Assembly (NCBI GenBank): GCA_945861995.1
Contig: CAMAWZ010000090.1
Location: 1 to 8,788 of the forward strand
Direction: 5' to 3'
Source of the DNA: Pseudorhodobacter antarcticus
Lineage (GTDB): Bacteria; Pseudomonadota; Alphaproteobacteria; Rhodobacterales; Rhodobacteraceae
Length of the DNA: 8,788 bases
Part shown: in pieces, positions 1 through 6,542 of the stretch
How the letters are laid out: each line of letters opens with the position of its first letter
How positions within the stretch are numbered: the first letter of the stretch is position 1
The notes under the pieces: model-generated
What the model was told of the DNA's origin: nothing
Database searches by the model: none
Seen by the model: the letters and a program-made list of their open reading frames with translations, nothing else
Position numbers and translations under genes: made by a program

Positions 1-1266
1 ACCAATGGCGATACGTTCCTTGGCGGCGAAGATTTTGATATGCGCATCGTCAACTATCTGGTGGACGAGTTCAAAAAGGACAACGGTGTTGATCTGTCCT
101 TAGACAAAATGGCCCTTCAGCGCCTGAAAGAAGCCGCTGAAAAAGCCAAGATCGAATTGTCATCAGCCAACCAAACGGAAATCAACCAGCCGTTTATTTC
201 GATGGACAAGAACACGGGCCAGCCGCTGCACTTGGTGGTGAAACTGACCCGCGCCAAGCTGGAATCCTTGGTGGATGATCTGATCAAGAAATCGATGAAG
301 CCCTGCAAAGACGCATTGAAAGATGCGGGCCTGTCGATGTCGGATATTGACGAAGTGGTACTGGTGGGCGGCATGACCCGTATGCCGCGCGTCATTGAAG
401 AAGTGACCAAGTTCTTTGGTAAAGAGCCGCACAAAGGCGTGAACCCTGACGAAGTGGTGGCCGCTGGCGCTGCCATTCAAGCAGGCGTTTTGCAGGGCGA
501 TGTCAAAGACGTGGTGCTGCTGGATGTAACCCCCCTGTCCTTGGGGATTGAGACCTTGGGCGGCGTGTTCACCCGCCTGATTGACCGCAACACGACCATT
601 CCAACGAAAAAGTCGCAGGTGTTCTCGACTGCCGAAGACAACCAAAACGCCGTGACCATTCGCGTTTTCCAAGGCGAGCGGGAAATGGCGGCCGACAACA
701 AAATGCTGGGCCAATTCAATCTGGAAAACATCCCCCCCGCCCCGCGCGGTATGCCCCAGATCGAAGTGACCTTTGACATTGACGCGAACGGCATCGTTTC
801 GGTCAAGGCCAAGGACAAGGGCACCAACAAAGAGCAGGCGATTACGATCCACGCGTCGGGCGGCTTGTCGGACGAGGATATCGATAAGATGGTCAAAGAC
901 GCCGAGGCCAACGCCGAAGCCGACCGCGACCGCCGCGAACTTGTCGAGGCGAAAAACCAGGGCGAAAGCCTGCTGCATTCGACCAAAAAGTCGCTGGCCG
1001 AGCATTCCGACAAGATCGATCCTTCGACTGTCGAGGTGATCGAGCTGGCGATGACGGCGCTGGAAGACGTTCTGAAAACCGACGAGGTTGGCAAGATCAA
1101 GGGCGGCATCCAGAACCTGACCGAAGCCGCGATGAAGTTGGGCGAGGCGATTTACAAGGCCAGCGCCGACCAAGACGATGGCGAAGGTGAAGACCGTGCG
1201 CGCGATGTAGACGAAGACATCATCGACGCCGATTTTGAAGACCTTGGGAACAACAAGCGGAAGTAA
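1..1266 (+). CDS. dnaK: Chaperone protein DnaK (Hsp70), 5'-truncated by the window edge
   Basis: This is the cytoplasmic ATP-driven Hsp70 chaperone, which binds unfolded polypeptides and works with DnaJ and GrpE. The frame is open from base 1, where the residues TNGDTFLGGEDFD match the Hsp70 ATPase domain around residue 220. About the first third of the protein, including the N-terminal phosphate-binding segment, is therefore off the window. The 421 codons present cover the rest of the nucleotide-binding domain (VLVGGMTRMP near bases 361-395), the interdomain linker (VVLLDVTPLSLGIET, about 511-555), the substrate-binding beta domain, the helical lid (DAEANAEADR near 898-930) and the acidic tail DEDIIDADFEDL. 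Homology to E. coli DnaK is plain throughout, with no frameshift. It ends in TAA at 1264-1266, 72 bases before dnaJ on the same strand, the classic dnaKJ order. Its promoter, usually heat-shock controlled, is not visible. Confidence 0.98.
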   Translation, partial: TNGDTFLGGEDFDMRIVNYLVDEFKKDNGVDLSLDKMALQRLKEAAEKAKIELSSANQTEINQPFISMDKNTGQPLHLVVKLTRAKLESLVDDLIKKSMKPCKDALKDAGLSMSDIDEVVLVGGMTRMPRVIEEVTKFFGKEPHKGVNPDEVVAAGAAIQAGVLQGDVKDVVLLDVTPLSLGIETLGGVFTRLIDRNTTIPTKKSQVFSTAEDNQNAVTIRVFQGEREMAADNKMLGQFNLENIPPAPRGMPQIEVTFDIDANGIVSVKAKDKGTNKEQAITIHASGGLSDEDIDKMVKDAEANAEADRDRRELVEAKNQGESLLHSTKKSLAEHSDKIDPSTVEVIELAMTALEDVLKTDEVGKIKGGIQNLTEAAMKLGEAIYKASADQDDGEGEDRARDVDEDIIDADFEDLGNNKRK

Positions 1267-1274
1267 TCCGCGCC

Positions 1275-1320
1275 GAACGGCAATCGGGCGGCCCTGCATA
1301 TGGGCCGCCCAATCCCGTTC
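1275..1320 (+). other. Two-tier hairpin between dnaK and dnaJ
   Basis: A perfect 9-bp inverted repeat, GGGCGGCCC (1286-1294) and GGGCCGCCC (1302-1310), encloses a 7-base loop. It is flanked by a second 6-bp pairing, GAACGG (1275-1280) with CCGTTC (1315-1320), across a small internal bulge of 5 and 4 bases. No T-run follows the right arm, so it does not look like a full rho-independent terminator. It lies just after the dnaK stop and ends 6 bases before the dnaJ Shine-Dalgarno sequence. I infer a role in stabilising the dnaK 3' end, partial attenuation, or lowering dnaJ expression relative to dnaK. The structure itself is directly visible; the role is not. Confidence 0.75.
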
Positions 1321-1338
1321 GCAAATAGGGAGTTTCCC

Positions 1339-2499
1339 ATGGCAAAGCGCGATTTTTATGAAGTTTTGGGCGCGTCCAAAGGGGCGTCTGCCGACGAATT
1401 GAAAAAGGCTTATCGCACCAAGGCTAAAGAATTGCACCCCGATCGCAATTCAGACAACCCCAACGCCGAAGCCCAGTTCAAAGAAATAAACGAAGCTTAT
1501 GACGTTCTGAAAGACCCCGAGAAAAAGGCCGCCTATGACCGCTATGGCCATGCGGCATTCGAGGGGGGCATGGGCGGCGGCGGGCCGCGTGGGGGCGGGC
1601 CTGGCAATGGGGATTTTGCATCGGCCTTCTCGGACGTGTTCGAAGACCTGTTTGGCGATTTCATGGGCGGCGGGCGCGGTGGCGCTGGCGGCGGGGGGGC
1701 GCGCGCGCGCGCGCAGCGCGGATCAGACCTGCGCTATAACTTGCGCGTCAGCCTAGAAGAGGCCTATTCGGGCCTGCACAAAACAGTTTCCGTGCCCACA
1801 GCCGTGGCCTGCGACACCTGCCGTGGCACAGGGGCCGAAGGCGGGTCAGAGCCCGTCGGCTGCCCCACCTGCGGCGGCGTTGGCAAAGTGCGCGCGCAGC
1901 AGGGATTTTTCACAGTAGAACGCACCTGCCCCACCTGCGCAGGCGCTGGCCAGATTGTCAAAAACCCCTGCCGTTCGTGCGGCGGGCAAGGGCGCGTGCA
2001 AAAAGAACGATCCTTGGCCGTGAACATCCCTGCGGGGGTGGAGACGGGCACGCGCATTCGTCTTGCAGGCGAAGGCGAGGCGGGCATGCGCGGGGGGCCT
2101 GCGGGGGATTTATACATTTTCATCGAGGTGAAGGATCACGCGATTTTCCAGCGCGATTCGGTGCATTTGTTCTGCCGAGTGCCGATTTCCATTGCCACAG
2201 CGGCCCTTGGCGGCGAGGTGGAAGTGCCCACCATCGACGGCGGCAAGTCGCGTGTCAAGGTGACGGCGGGCAGCCAAACGGGCCGCCAGTTGCGTCTGCG
2301 CGGCAAGGGTATGCCCGCCCTGCGCGGCGGTGGGTCGGGCGATATGGTGATAGAACTGGCAGTGGAAACCCCCGTCAACCTAACCGCCCGCCAACGCGAG
2401 ATTTTGCAGGAATTTGATACACTGGCATCGGATAATAACCCCGAAGGAACCAGTTTCTTTGCCAAGGTCAAGGGTTTTTGGGACGGGATGAAATCCTGA
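1339..2499 (+). CDS. dnaJ: Chaperone protein DnaJ (Hsp40, type I)
   Basis: This 386-residue protein is the J-domain co-chaperone that stimulates DnaK ATP hydrolysis and delivers substrates. Domains in order: J domain (about 1-70) with the essential HPD at 33-35; a glycine-rich G/F region (about 76-128); a zinc-finger domain with four CxxCxGxG-type repeats (C158/C161, C175/C178, C197/C200, C211/C214); and the two C-terminal beta domains. The full set makes it a type I (class A) DnaJ of normal length. The ATG at 1339 is chosen because AGGGAG at 1327-1332 lies 6 bases upstream and the protein then begins MAKRDFYEVLG, a typical DnaJ start. An in-frame ATG at 1300 lies inside the hairpin and would add 13 unlike residues. 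It follows dnaK directly and probably shares its transcript. The G/F region is very glycine-rich and carries a G7-(GC)8 tract. Confidence 0.98.
   Translation: MAKRDFYEVLGASKGASADELKKAYRTKAKELHPDRNSDNPNAEAQFKEINEAYDVLKDPEKKAAYDRYGHAAFEGGMGGGGPRGGGPGNGDFASAFSDVFEDLFGDFMGGGRGGAGGGGARARAQRGSDLRYNLRVSLEEAYSGLHKTVSVPTAVACDTCRGTGAEGGSEPVGCPTCGGVGKVRAQQGFFTVERTCPTCAGAGQIVKNPCRSCGGQGRVQKERSLAVNIPAGVETGTRIRLAGEGEAGMRGGPAGDLYIFIEVKDHAIFQRDSVHLFCRVPISIATAALGGEVEVPTIDGGKSRVKVTAGSQTGRQLRLRGKGMPALRGGGSGDMVIELAVETPVNLTARQREILQEFDTLASDNNPEGTSFFAKVKGFWDGMKS
1693..1714. repeat. G7 homopolymer running into (GC)8 within dnaJ
   Basis: Seven G residues (1693-1699) run straight into eight alternating GC units (1699-1714). 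In the dnaJ frame this encodes part of GGGGARARAQRG at the end of the glycine-rich linker. Both elements are types prone to polymerase slippage, and alternating GC can adopt Z-DNA. The reading frame is intact here. Confidence 0.8.
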
Positions 2500-2531
2500 A
2501 AGCGAGCCGAAATCCTAGAAAAGGCCGCGCG

Positions 2532-2546
2532 TTAACGCACCCTTAA
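2532..2546 (+). promoter_or_regulatory. Probable CtrA-binding site upstream of radC
   Basis: The sequence TTAA (2532-2535), 7 bases, TTAA (2543-2546), followed by C, is an exact match to the alphaproteobacterial CtrA consensus TTAA-N7-TTAA. The left half-site lies within a perfect 10-bp palindrome, GCGTTAACGC (2529-2538). The box sits in the 71-base gap between dnaJ and radC, ending 24 bases before the radC ATG. CtrA is the cell-cycle response regulator; in Rhodobacterales its regulon includes motility, gene transfer agent, and DNA uptake or recombination functions. The match is seen directly; binding and the direction of control are inferred. Confidence 0.6.
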
Positions 2547-2570
2547 CCAATATCAGGCCAAGCTGCGTGT

Positions 2571-3338
2571 ATGACACAGCTTGGCTTTCATGATTCTGCC
2601 CCTGGCCTGTTCGCCCCCGACGCGGACGAGGCAGAGGGCGCGCCATTGACCGCAGGGGCGCGGTTGCCCTCCTATATCGGCGATCATCGCAAGCGGCTGC
2701 GCACGCGGTTTATGGACGGCGGCGCGCAGGCCCTGCCCGATTATGAAATGTTGGAACTGGTGCTGTTTCGCGCCATTCCGCGCCAAGATGTGAAACCGCT
2801 GGCCCATCTTTTGCTGCAAACCTTTGGCGATTTTGGCCGCGTGATTTCGGCCAGCCCTGCGCGGCTGCTGCTGGTCAAAGGTGTTGGCGATGCGGTGGTG
2901 CTGGAATTGAAAATTGTTGAAGCGGCGGCGCAGCGGCTGATGCGCGCGCGCGTGATGCACCGCCCTATCCTCTCGTCTTGGGCGGCGCTGGTGGATTATT
3001 GCCACACTGCGCTGGCCCACCGCGAGACAGAATGCTTTCGCGTGCTTTTCTTGGATCGCAAAAACGTGCTGATTGCCGACGAAGAACAGGCCAAAGGCAC
3101 GGTCGATCATGTGCCCGTCTACCCACGCGAAGTGGTCAAACGCGCGCTGGAACTGAATGCATCTGCCATGATCTTGGTGCATAACCACCCTTCGGGCGAC
3201 CCGACGCCATCAGAGGCGGATATTTCAATGACCCACCAAATCCTAGATGCCGCGCAGGTGCTGGGACTGACGCTGCATGACCATCTGATCATCGGCAAAT
3301 CAAAAGAGCTCAGTTTCCGCGCCGAAGGCCTGCTTTAG
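2571..3338 (+). CDS. radC: RadC-family JAB/MPN domain protein
   Basis: This 255-residue protein belongs to the RadC (UPF0758) family. After a variable N-terminus (1-35) comes an N-terminal helical region with a helix-hairpin-helix-like segment (LLLVKGVGDAVVLELK, 99-114), then the C-terminal JAB/MPN domain (about 130-255). The metal-binding JAMM motif is complete: E154, H204, H206, S214 and D217 in HNHPSGDPTPSEAD. The family was named for a supposed DNA-repair role that was later withdrawn; its biochemical function is uncertain, although the fold is that of zinc peptidases and the gene is induced with competence in some bacteria. Start: ATG 2571 is the first in frame. No good Shine-Dalgarno precedes it (only CAGG at 2554-2557, 13 bases away), so the mRNA may be leaderless. 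The TAG stop overlaps the opposing methyltransferase stop by 4 bases. Confidence 0.95.
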   Translation: MTQLGFHDSAPGLFAPDADEAEGAPLTAGARLPSYIGDHRKRLRTRFMDGGAQALPDYEMLELVLFRAIPRQDVKPLAHLLLQTFGDFGRVISASPARLLLVKGVGDAVVLELKIVEAAAQRLMRARVMHRPILSSWAALVDYCHTALAHRETECFRVLFLDRKNVLIADEEQAKGTVDHVPVYPREVVKRALELNASAMILVHNHPSGDPTPSEADISMTHQILDAAQVLGLTLHDHLIIGKSKELSFRAEGLL

Positions 3339-4057
3339 GGCTGACCCTTGGCCTTTGACCGTGCCTCGCGCCGCGCGCGGCGTTTTGCGCGGTCTTCCGC
3401 CTCGCGGGCAAGGCGGGCGGCCGCGCCAATGGCAACCAGTTCAGGATCGGGCCGCAGGGGTTGGGCTGCGCCGCGTTCAGGTTTTTCAAAAAACCACGAT
3501 GGAAAACGGTTATAGGTTTCATCCATCACCTGATCGGTGACATGCAGCGGCACATCCAATTGCTGCACAAAATGGTTGACCCCCCACACCACCAGCGGCC
3601 ACTTTTTCGGGCTGTAATCATCACCCGCCATAATGCCGCCCACGCGCAGCTTGGCATACCAATCAATCATGGTGCGCCCGCCCTCTTCGCCAGTATGGGC
3701 ATAGCCATCGACGTAGATGAAATCGAAAAAATTGTCGGGAAACAGGTCTAGCGCCTCGGCAAAGGTCATGCGCAGCAGGGTATAGGGGGCCTCTAGCCCC
3801 ACATGGCGCAGGGCCTCTTTATACTGGGCGGTGTTGTGGGTGTCGCTATAGCTGTCCACCCCCCAAAACCGCGCAAATCGCCCCGAATCCACCATGCGCC
3901 GCGAATATGACCCTGCGGCCACGCCCAGTTCGATCCCGCGGTTGGCATGGCCCGTCAGCCCGTCGATGACGTTCCAGCGATAGCTGCCCGTGGCAACTCG
4001 CACCTGAACCTGCGGAATATCTTCCAGATCAAACACCAAAGCTGGATCAATCATCAC
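3335..4057 (-). CDS. Class I SAM-dependent methyltransferase (Methyltransf_24-like)
   Basis: This 240-residue protein has a Rossmann methyltransferase core. Visible elements are motif I (GIELGVAAGS, 41-50, the SAM-binding loop), an acidic residue after strand 2 (GVDSY, 66-70), the motif FDFIYVDGYAHTGEEGG (111-127) and GGIMAGDDY (140-148). The VDG-H and GDD features resemble the Methyltransf_24 group; the substrate cannot be read from sequence and no gene name is justified. The last 28 residues (213-240) are very basic, with 11 Arg/Lys. Start: GTG at 4057 lies 8 bases from GGGG (4066-4069); the adjacent ATG at 4054 is 11 bases from it, so GTG is slightly preferred and the difference is one residue. 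The gene begins 15 bases after the stop of the upstream gene on the same strand, which suggests co-transcription. Its stop overlaps the radC stop on the opposite strand (3335-3338). Confidence 0.85.
   Translation of the reverse strand: MMIDPALVFDLEDIPQVQVRVATGSYRWNVIDGLTGHANRGIELGVAAGSYSRRMVDSGRFARFWGVDSYSDTHNTAQYKEALRHVGLEAPYTLLRMTFAEALDLFPDNFFDFIYVDGYAHTGEEGGRTMIDWYAKLRVGGIMAGDDYSPKKWPLVVWGVNHFVQQLDVPLHVTDQVMDETYNRFPSWFFEKPERGAAQPLRPDPELVAIGAAARLAREAEDRAKRRARREARSKAKGQP
3369..3386 (+). terminator. Possible radC terminator inside the methyltransferase gene
   Basis: A perfect 14-base GC palindrome, CGCCGCGCGCGGCG (3369-3382), is followed by TTTT (3383-3386), starting 31 bases after the radC stop. 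As a plus-strand RNA it could form a 5-bp GC stem with a 4-base loop and a short U-run. It lies within the codons for the Arg-rich tail of the opposing gene. The U-run is short and GC palindromes are common in arginine and alanine codons, so the call is tentative. Confidence 0.35.
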
Positions 4058-4072
4058 ACGCGCTGCCCCAAA

Positions 4073-5533
4073 TTACGGCAGCGGCGCGGGCCGCAGCCAA
4101 AGTTCCACGCGGCGGTTCAGCCGCTTTCCCGCCCCAGTTGTATCCCAGGCCATCGGCAAAGCAGCCCCAAAAGCATCGATGCTGGGCCAGTATTTCGCAT
4201 CAACATCAGGGGCCAGCGGTTGCAGCGCTGCCAAAACACTGGCCGCCAAGCCTTGGGATGTCGCAAGATCTGCATCCGCATCCCCCGTACTGGCGGTAAA
4301 ACCGCTTAGGATCAGCGCCTTATCTGCCAACGCGCCCGCTGCAATCAACTGTGCAAGGGCGGCCAGATTGCTTTGGCTGATCACATCCAAATCCGATGTG
4401 CAATCTTCAAAGCGAAAGGTCATTGCCGCGCGTTCGGCCCCGTCCATTGCGGCGGCTAGGCGTTGCAGCAGCGGCAAGGCCCCCTCATCTGGTGCGGCGT
4501 TTAGCGCGTTGATCAGTCGCGCGCCATCATTTGCCAAGGGCGCGCTTTCAAAATTGCGCGCCACATAGCCCGCCTGCGCAATCGCCACTTGGGCGGCAGG
4601 CAGGGTGATAAATTCCAAAAACTCGCGCGCCATCAGCGGCAGGCGGCGCTGCGGGGTCAGCAGATAAATCGGCAGGGTTAAGGGGTAATCTTCCGATTTC
4701 ACCGATTGAGGCGAGGGGTTTAGCACAAAGCCGCAACTGTCGGCCAAGGGCAGCGCGCGCGCCGCCCCTGCATTGGCGCGCCCCGTCACCGCCAGCGCCC
4801 AAGGATCGCGCGCCGCAAGTGCTACGGCCAGATCGCTGCCCTTATCCAGACCATGCACCACCAAGGGCATATCAGGGCCGCCAATGTCCTGCCAATTCTG
4901 CACATCACCCGCCAAGGCTGCAGCCAAATCGGCGGTTGAAATGCGGGGCAGCGGGTTACCCGTGGCAACAATGGGGATCAGCGCATCCAGGGCCAGCACC
5001 TGTGCGGGGCTGTCCAGCGGGGCAAAGCGTGCGACAACCATATCAGCCGCCAATTCCGTCATTGCGGATCGGGCAGGTTCGGGCGCGCGCGGGGTAAAGG
5101 TAAATTCGGCCAGCACCGTCTGACTGCCCTTTTGCAGCAAGAGGGTTGGCGCATCGGGGCGGTCTGGCGCGCGCAGATCAAACCCGCGCGCGCGCGCAAA
5201 GGCAGCAATCAGGGGTGGCAATAGCTGGGCCGCCTCGCCATCGCCCGTCAGGCGGATCAGCGATTTGGGCGCGGTTAAATCTGGGCAGGCAGGCCCGTCG
5301 CAAATCACACTTTCGGCGGCAATCGTCAAAGGGCCAAATTCACTGGTCAGGCGAAAAAACTCGCCGTCATAACTGGTGAATTGCCCCGACACCGCAAGCG
5401 CCCCATCGCGCGAGGTTAGGGTAATATCTTGGGCGCGGGCAGCGGCGGCCCAGCCAAGGATCAGCGCACCGCAAAGGGCAAAGGCGGGCCAAGCCCGCCC
5501 CATTTCCCTGCCCCTATGCGCCGCCTGCCTCAT
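4073..5533 (-). CDS. Secreted PstS-like substrate-binding / OmpA-like fusion protein
   Basis: A 486-residue exported protein. Residues 1-34 form a signal peptide ending AAARA before Gln. A small beta-type segment with a Cys pair (CDGPACPD) follows to about 88. The middle (about 95-325) resembles phosphate-type periplasmic binding proteins: an IPIVATGNPLPRIS segment, NWQDIGGPDMPLVV, KGSD, and YPLTLPIYL. The C-terminal part (about 370-480) follows the OmpA/MotB pattern, ending in LNRRVELWL. The usual diaminopimelate-binding Asp and Arg are replaced (GFTASTGD, and SQGLAASV where SxxRA is expected), so peptidoglycan binding is doubtful. No ABC permease or ATPase genes lie nearby. Start: ATG 5533 has AGAAGG 7 bases upstream (5541-5546). 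ATG 5503, with AGGGG 7 bases upstream, gives a more compact signal peptide and is nearly as good; ATG 5572 lacks a clear ribosome site. The methyltransferase gene follows after 15 bases. Confidence 0.8.
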   Translation of the reverse strand: MRQAAHRGREMGRAWPAFALCGALILGWAAAARAQDITLTSRDGALAVSGQFTSYDGEFFRLTSEFGPLTIAAESVICDGPACPDLTAPKSLIRLTGDGEAAQLLPPLIAAFARARGFDLRAPDRPDAPTLLLQKGSQTVLAEFTFTPRAPEPARSAMTELAADMVVARFAPLDSPAQVLALDALIPIVATGNPLPRISTADLAAALAGDVQNWQDIGGPDMPLVVHGLDKGSDLAVALAARDPWALAVTGRANAGAARALPLADSCGFVLNPSPQSVKSEDYPLTLPIYLLTPQRRLPLMAREFLEFITLPAAQVAIAQAGYVARNFESAPLANDGARLINALNAAPDEGALPLLQRLAAAMDGAERAAMTFRFEDCTSDLDVISQSNLAALAQLIAAGALADKALILSGFTASTGDADADLATSQGLAASVLAALQPLAPDVDAKYWPSIDAFGAALPMAWDTTGAGKRLNRRVELWLRPAPLP

Positions 5534-5625
5534 TCTGCAACCTTCTGCCACCACATCAGCGCCTTCAACCATAACTTGCAGGATATGGCCAGATCAGCCG
5601 CACCAATTGGCGGGGCTGGCGGCAG

Positions 5626-6528
5626 TTAATTCGCCATCGCCAAGGCCGCACTGGGCGGGGCAAAGCCAAGATGCACATACTCACCCAGCGCATCACAAGG
5701 GGGCATGGCCACAGTGATTTCAGATTTTTCCACAGCGCCGCCCTTGGAAAACAGCACATCGCCCATCATTTCGCCCGCGCAATTCGTCTCGGTCACGGCC
5801 GCCTCAAACAGCACCTCGGTAGGGGTCGCAGCGTCATAGGTAAAGACCTGCGCCATCAATGGCATATCAACAGAACCATCGCCCAGCAGGTGCACATAAC
5901 CGCCCATTGCGGCAGCGCCCGCGTCGGGCAAATTGGGGCTGTCTTGCCAAATATGGCCCTGCGCGCCAAAGTCTGCACCGTCTTGAAAGGCGTGGATGAC
6001 AAAGCCATCCTCAAAGGGCCACTGAACTGCCACGCGCTGCATCCCTGCCGCATCGGGCATGGGCACGGCGCCCGTTGCGGTCTCGCCACCAGAAAAGCGG
6101 ATGTCAACCTGCCCATCGGTTTTCAGTGCGGGCAAGCTAAAGAACAGCGCCCCCGTGGACAGGGTTTTGGCCGAAAACACCATGCCCGCATGGGCAATGA
6201 CCAAATCTTGGTTGGGCAGGCACGGGGCCAGCAACGTGCCGCCGATCATCGCGTTGCCTTCGTCAAGCAGGTCCAGCGAAACAGGGCAAGCATTCGCCGC
6301 AATCGCTGGCATGGATGGGCTGGCGTCGGGCGAGATTGCGTTTTGCGATACAAGTTCTGGCGCGGACGCTTGGGCAAAACTGGGCAGCGAGAGGGCGGCG
6401 AAATTGGCAGGCCCCATGTTAAGTTTGCTCATCACAAGGCCCGACATTAGCACGACCGACGCCGCCACCAGCCCCAGCACCAGATCAGACCTGCCCGTGC
6501 CTTTGGATAGAAATTTAGGATAATACAT
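5626..6528 (-). CDS. Signal-anchored periplasmic protein of unknown function next to secA ('translocase'-type)
   Basis: A 300-residue protein of no known biochemical function. A short basic N-terminus (KFLSKGTGR) precedes one hydrophobic segment (about 16-35, LVLGLVAASVVLMSGLVM), then a Ser/Ala/Pro-rich linker (about 45-78) and a domain of about 220 residues that looks beta-rich. This predicts an inner-membrane anchor with the bulk in the periplasm. Four cysteines (81, 103, 250, 278) could form two disulfides. As I recall, similar proteins beside secA in Rhodobacteraceae carry the label 'translocase', but I see no Sec-component motif and infer that the label comes from position only. Start: ATG 6528 has a strong GGAGG at 6534-6538, 5 bases upstream; the in-frame TTG at 6531 is too close to it. 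A terminator separates it from secA, so it probably has its own promoter. The substrate-binding/OmpA-like gene starts about 92 bases after its stop. Confidence 0.8.
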   Translation of the reverse strand: MYYPKFLSKGTGRSDLVLGLVAASVVLMSGLVMSKLNMGPANFAALSLPSFAQASAPELVSQNAISPDASPSMPAIAANACPVSLDLLDEGNAMIGGTLLAPCLPNQDLVIAHAGMVFSAKTLSTGALFFSLPALKTDGQVDIRFSGGETATGAVPMPDAAGMQRVAVQWPFEDGFVIHAFQDGADFGAQGHIWQDSPNLPDAGAAAMGGYVHLLGDGSVDMPLMAQVFTYDAATPTEVLFEAAVTETNCAGEMMGDVLFSKGGAVEKSEITVAMPPCDALGEYVHLGFAPPSAALAMAN

Positions 6529-6533
6529 CAAAA

Positions 6534-6538
6534 CCTCC
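6534..6538 (-). promoter_or_regulatory. Strong Shine-Dalgarno deciding the start at 6528
   Basis: On the minus strand this reads GGAGG, followed by 5 bases (TTTTG) and ATG. The in-frame TTG at 6531 would leave only 2 bases of spacing, so ATG 6528 is the better start. Confidence 0.8.
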
Positions 6539-6542
6539 GCAG

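Noticed and set aside
1300..1338. Upstream in-frame ATG for dnaJ
   Set aside because: It lies inside the hairpin and lacks a ribosome site; the ATG at 1339 has a good one and gives the standard DnaJ N-terminus.
163..1437. 424-codon open frame antisense to dnaK
   Set aside because: It lies opposite an unmistakable dnaK and has a His/Arg/Gln-rich composition with no recognisable domain. Long antisense frames opposite dnaK are a known by-product of codon bias in GC-rich genes.
2490..2516. 8-base direct repeat GAAATCCT at the dnaJ 3' end (2490-2497 and 2509-2516)
   Set aside because: Only two short copies, one of them inside the dnaJ coding end; expected by chance and without a third copy or dyad.
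5534..5572. Longer start (ATG 5572) for the substrate-binding/OmpA-like gene
   Set aside because: There is no Shine-Dalgarno, and it adds acidic residues ahead of the signal peptide, which is unfavourable for export.
5671..6450. 259-codon plus-strand frame opposite the periplasmic protein gene
   Set aside because: Its composition is that of a shadow frame (rich in His, Arg and Gly) and it has no domain. The minus-strand gene has a strong ribosome site and a coherent membrane anchor.
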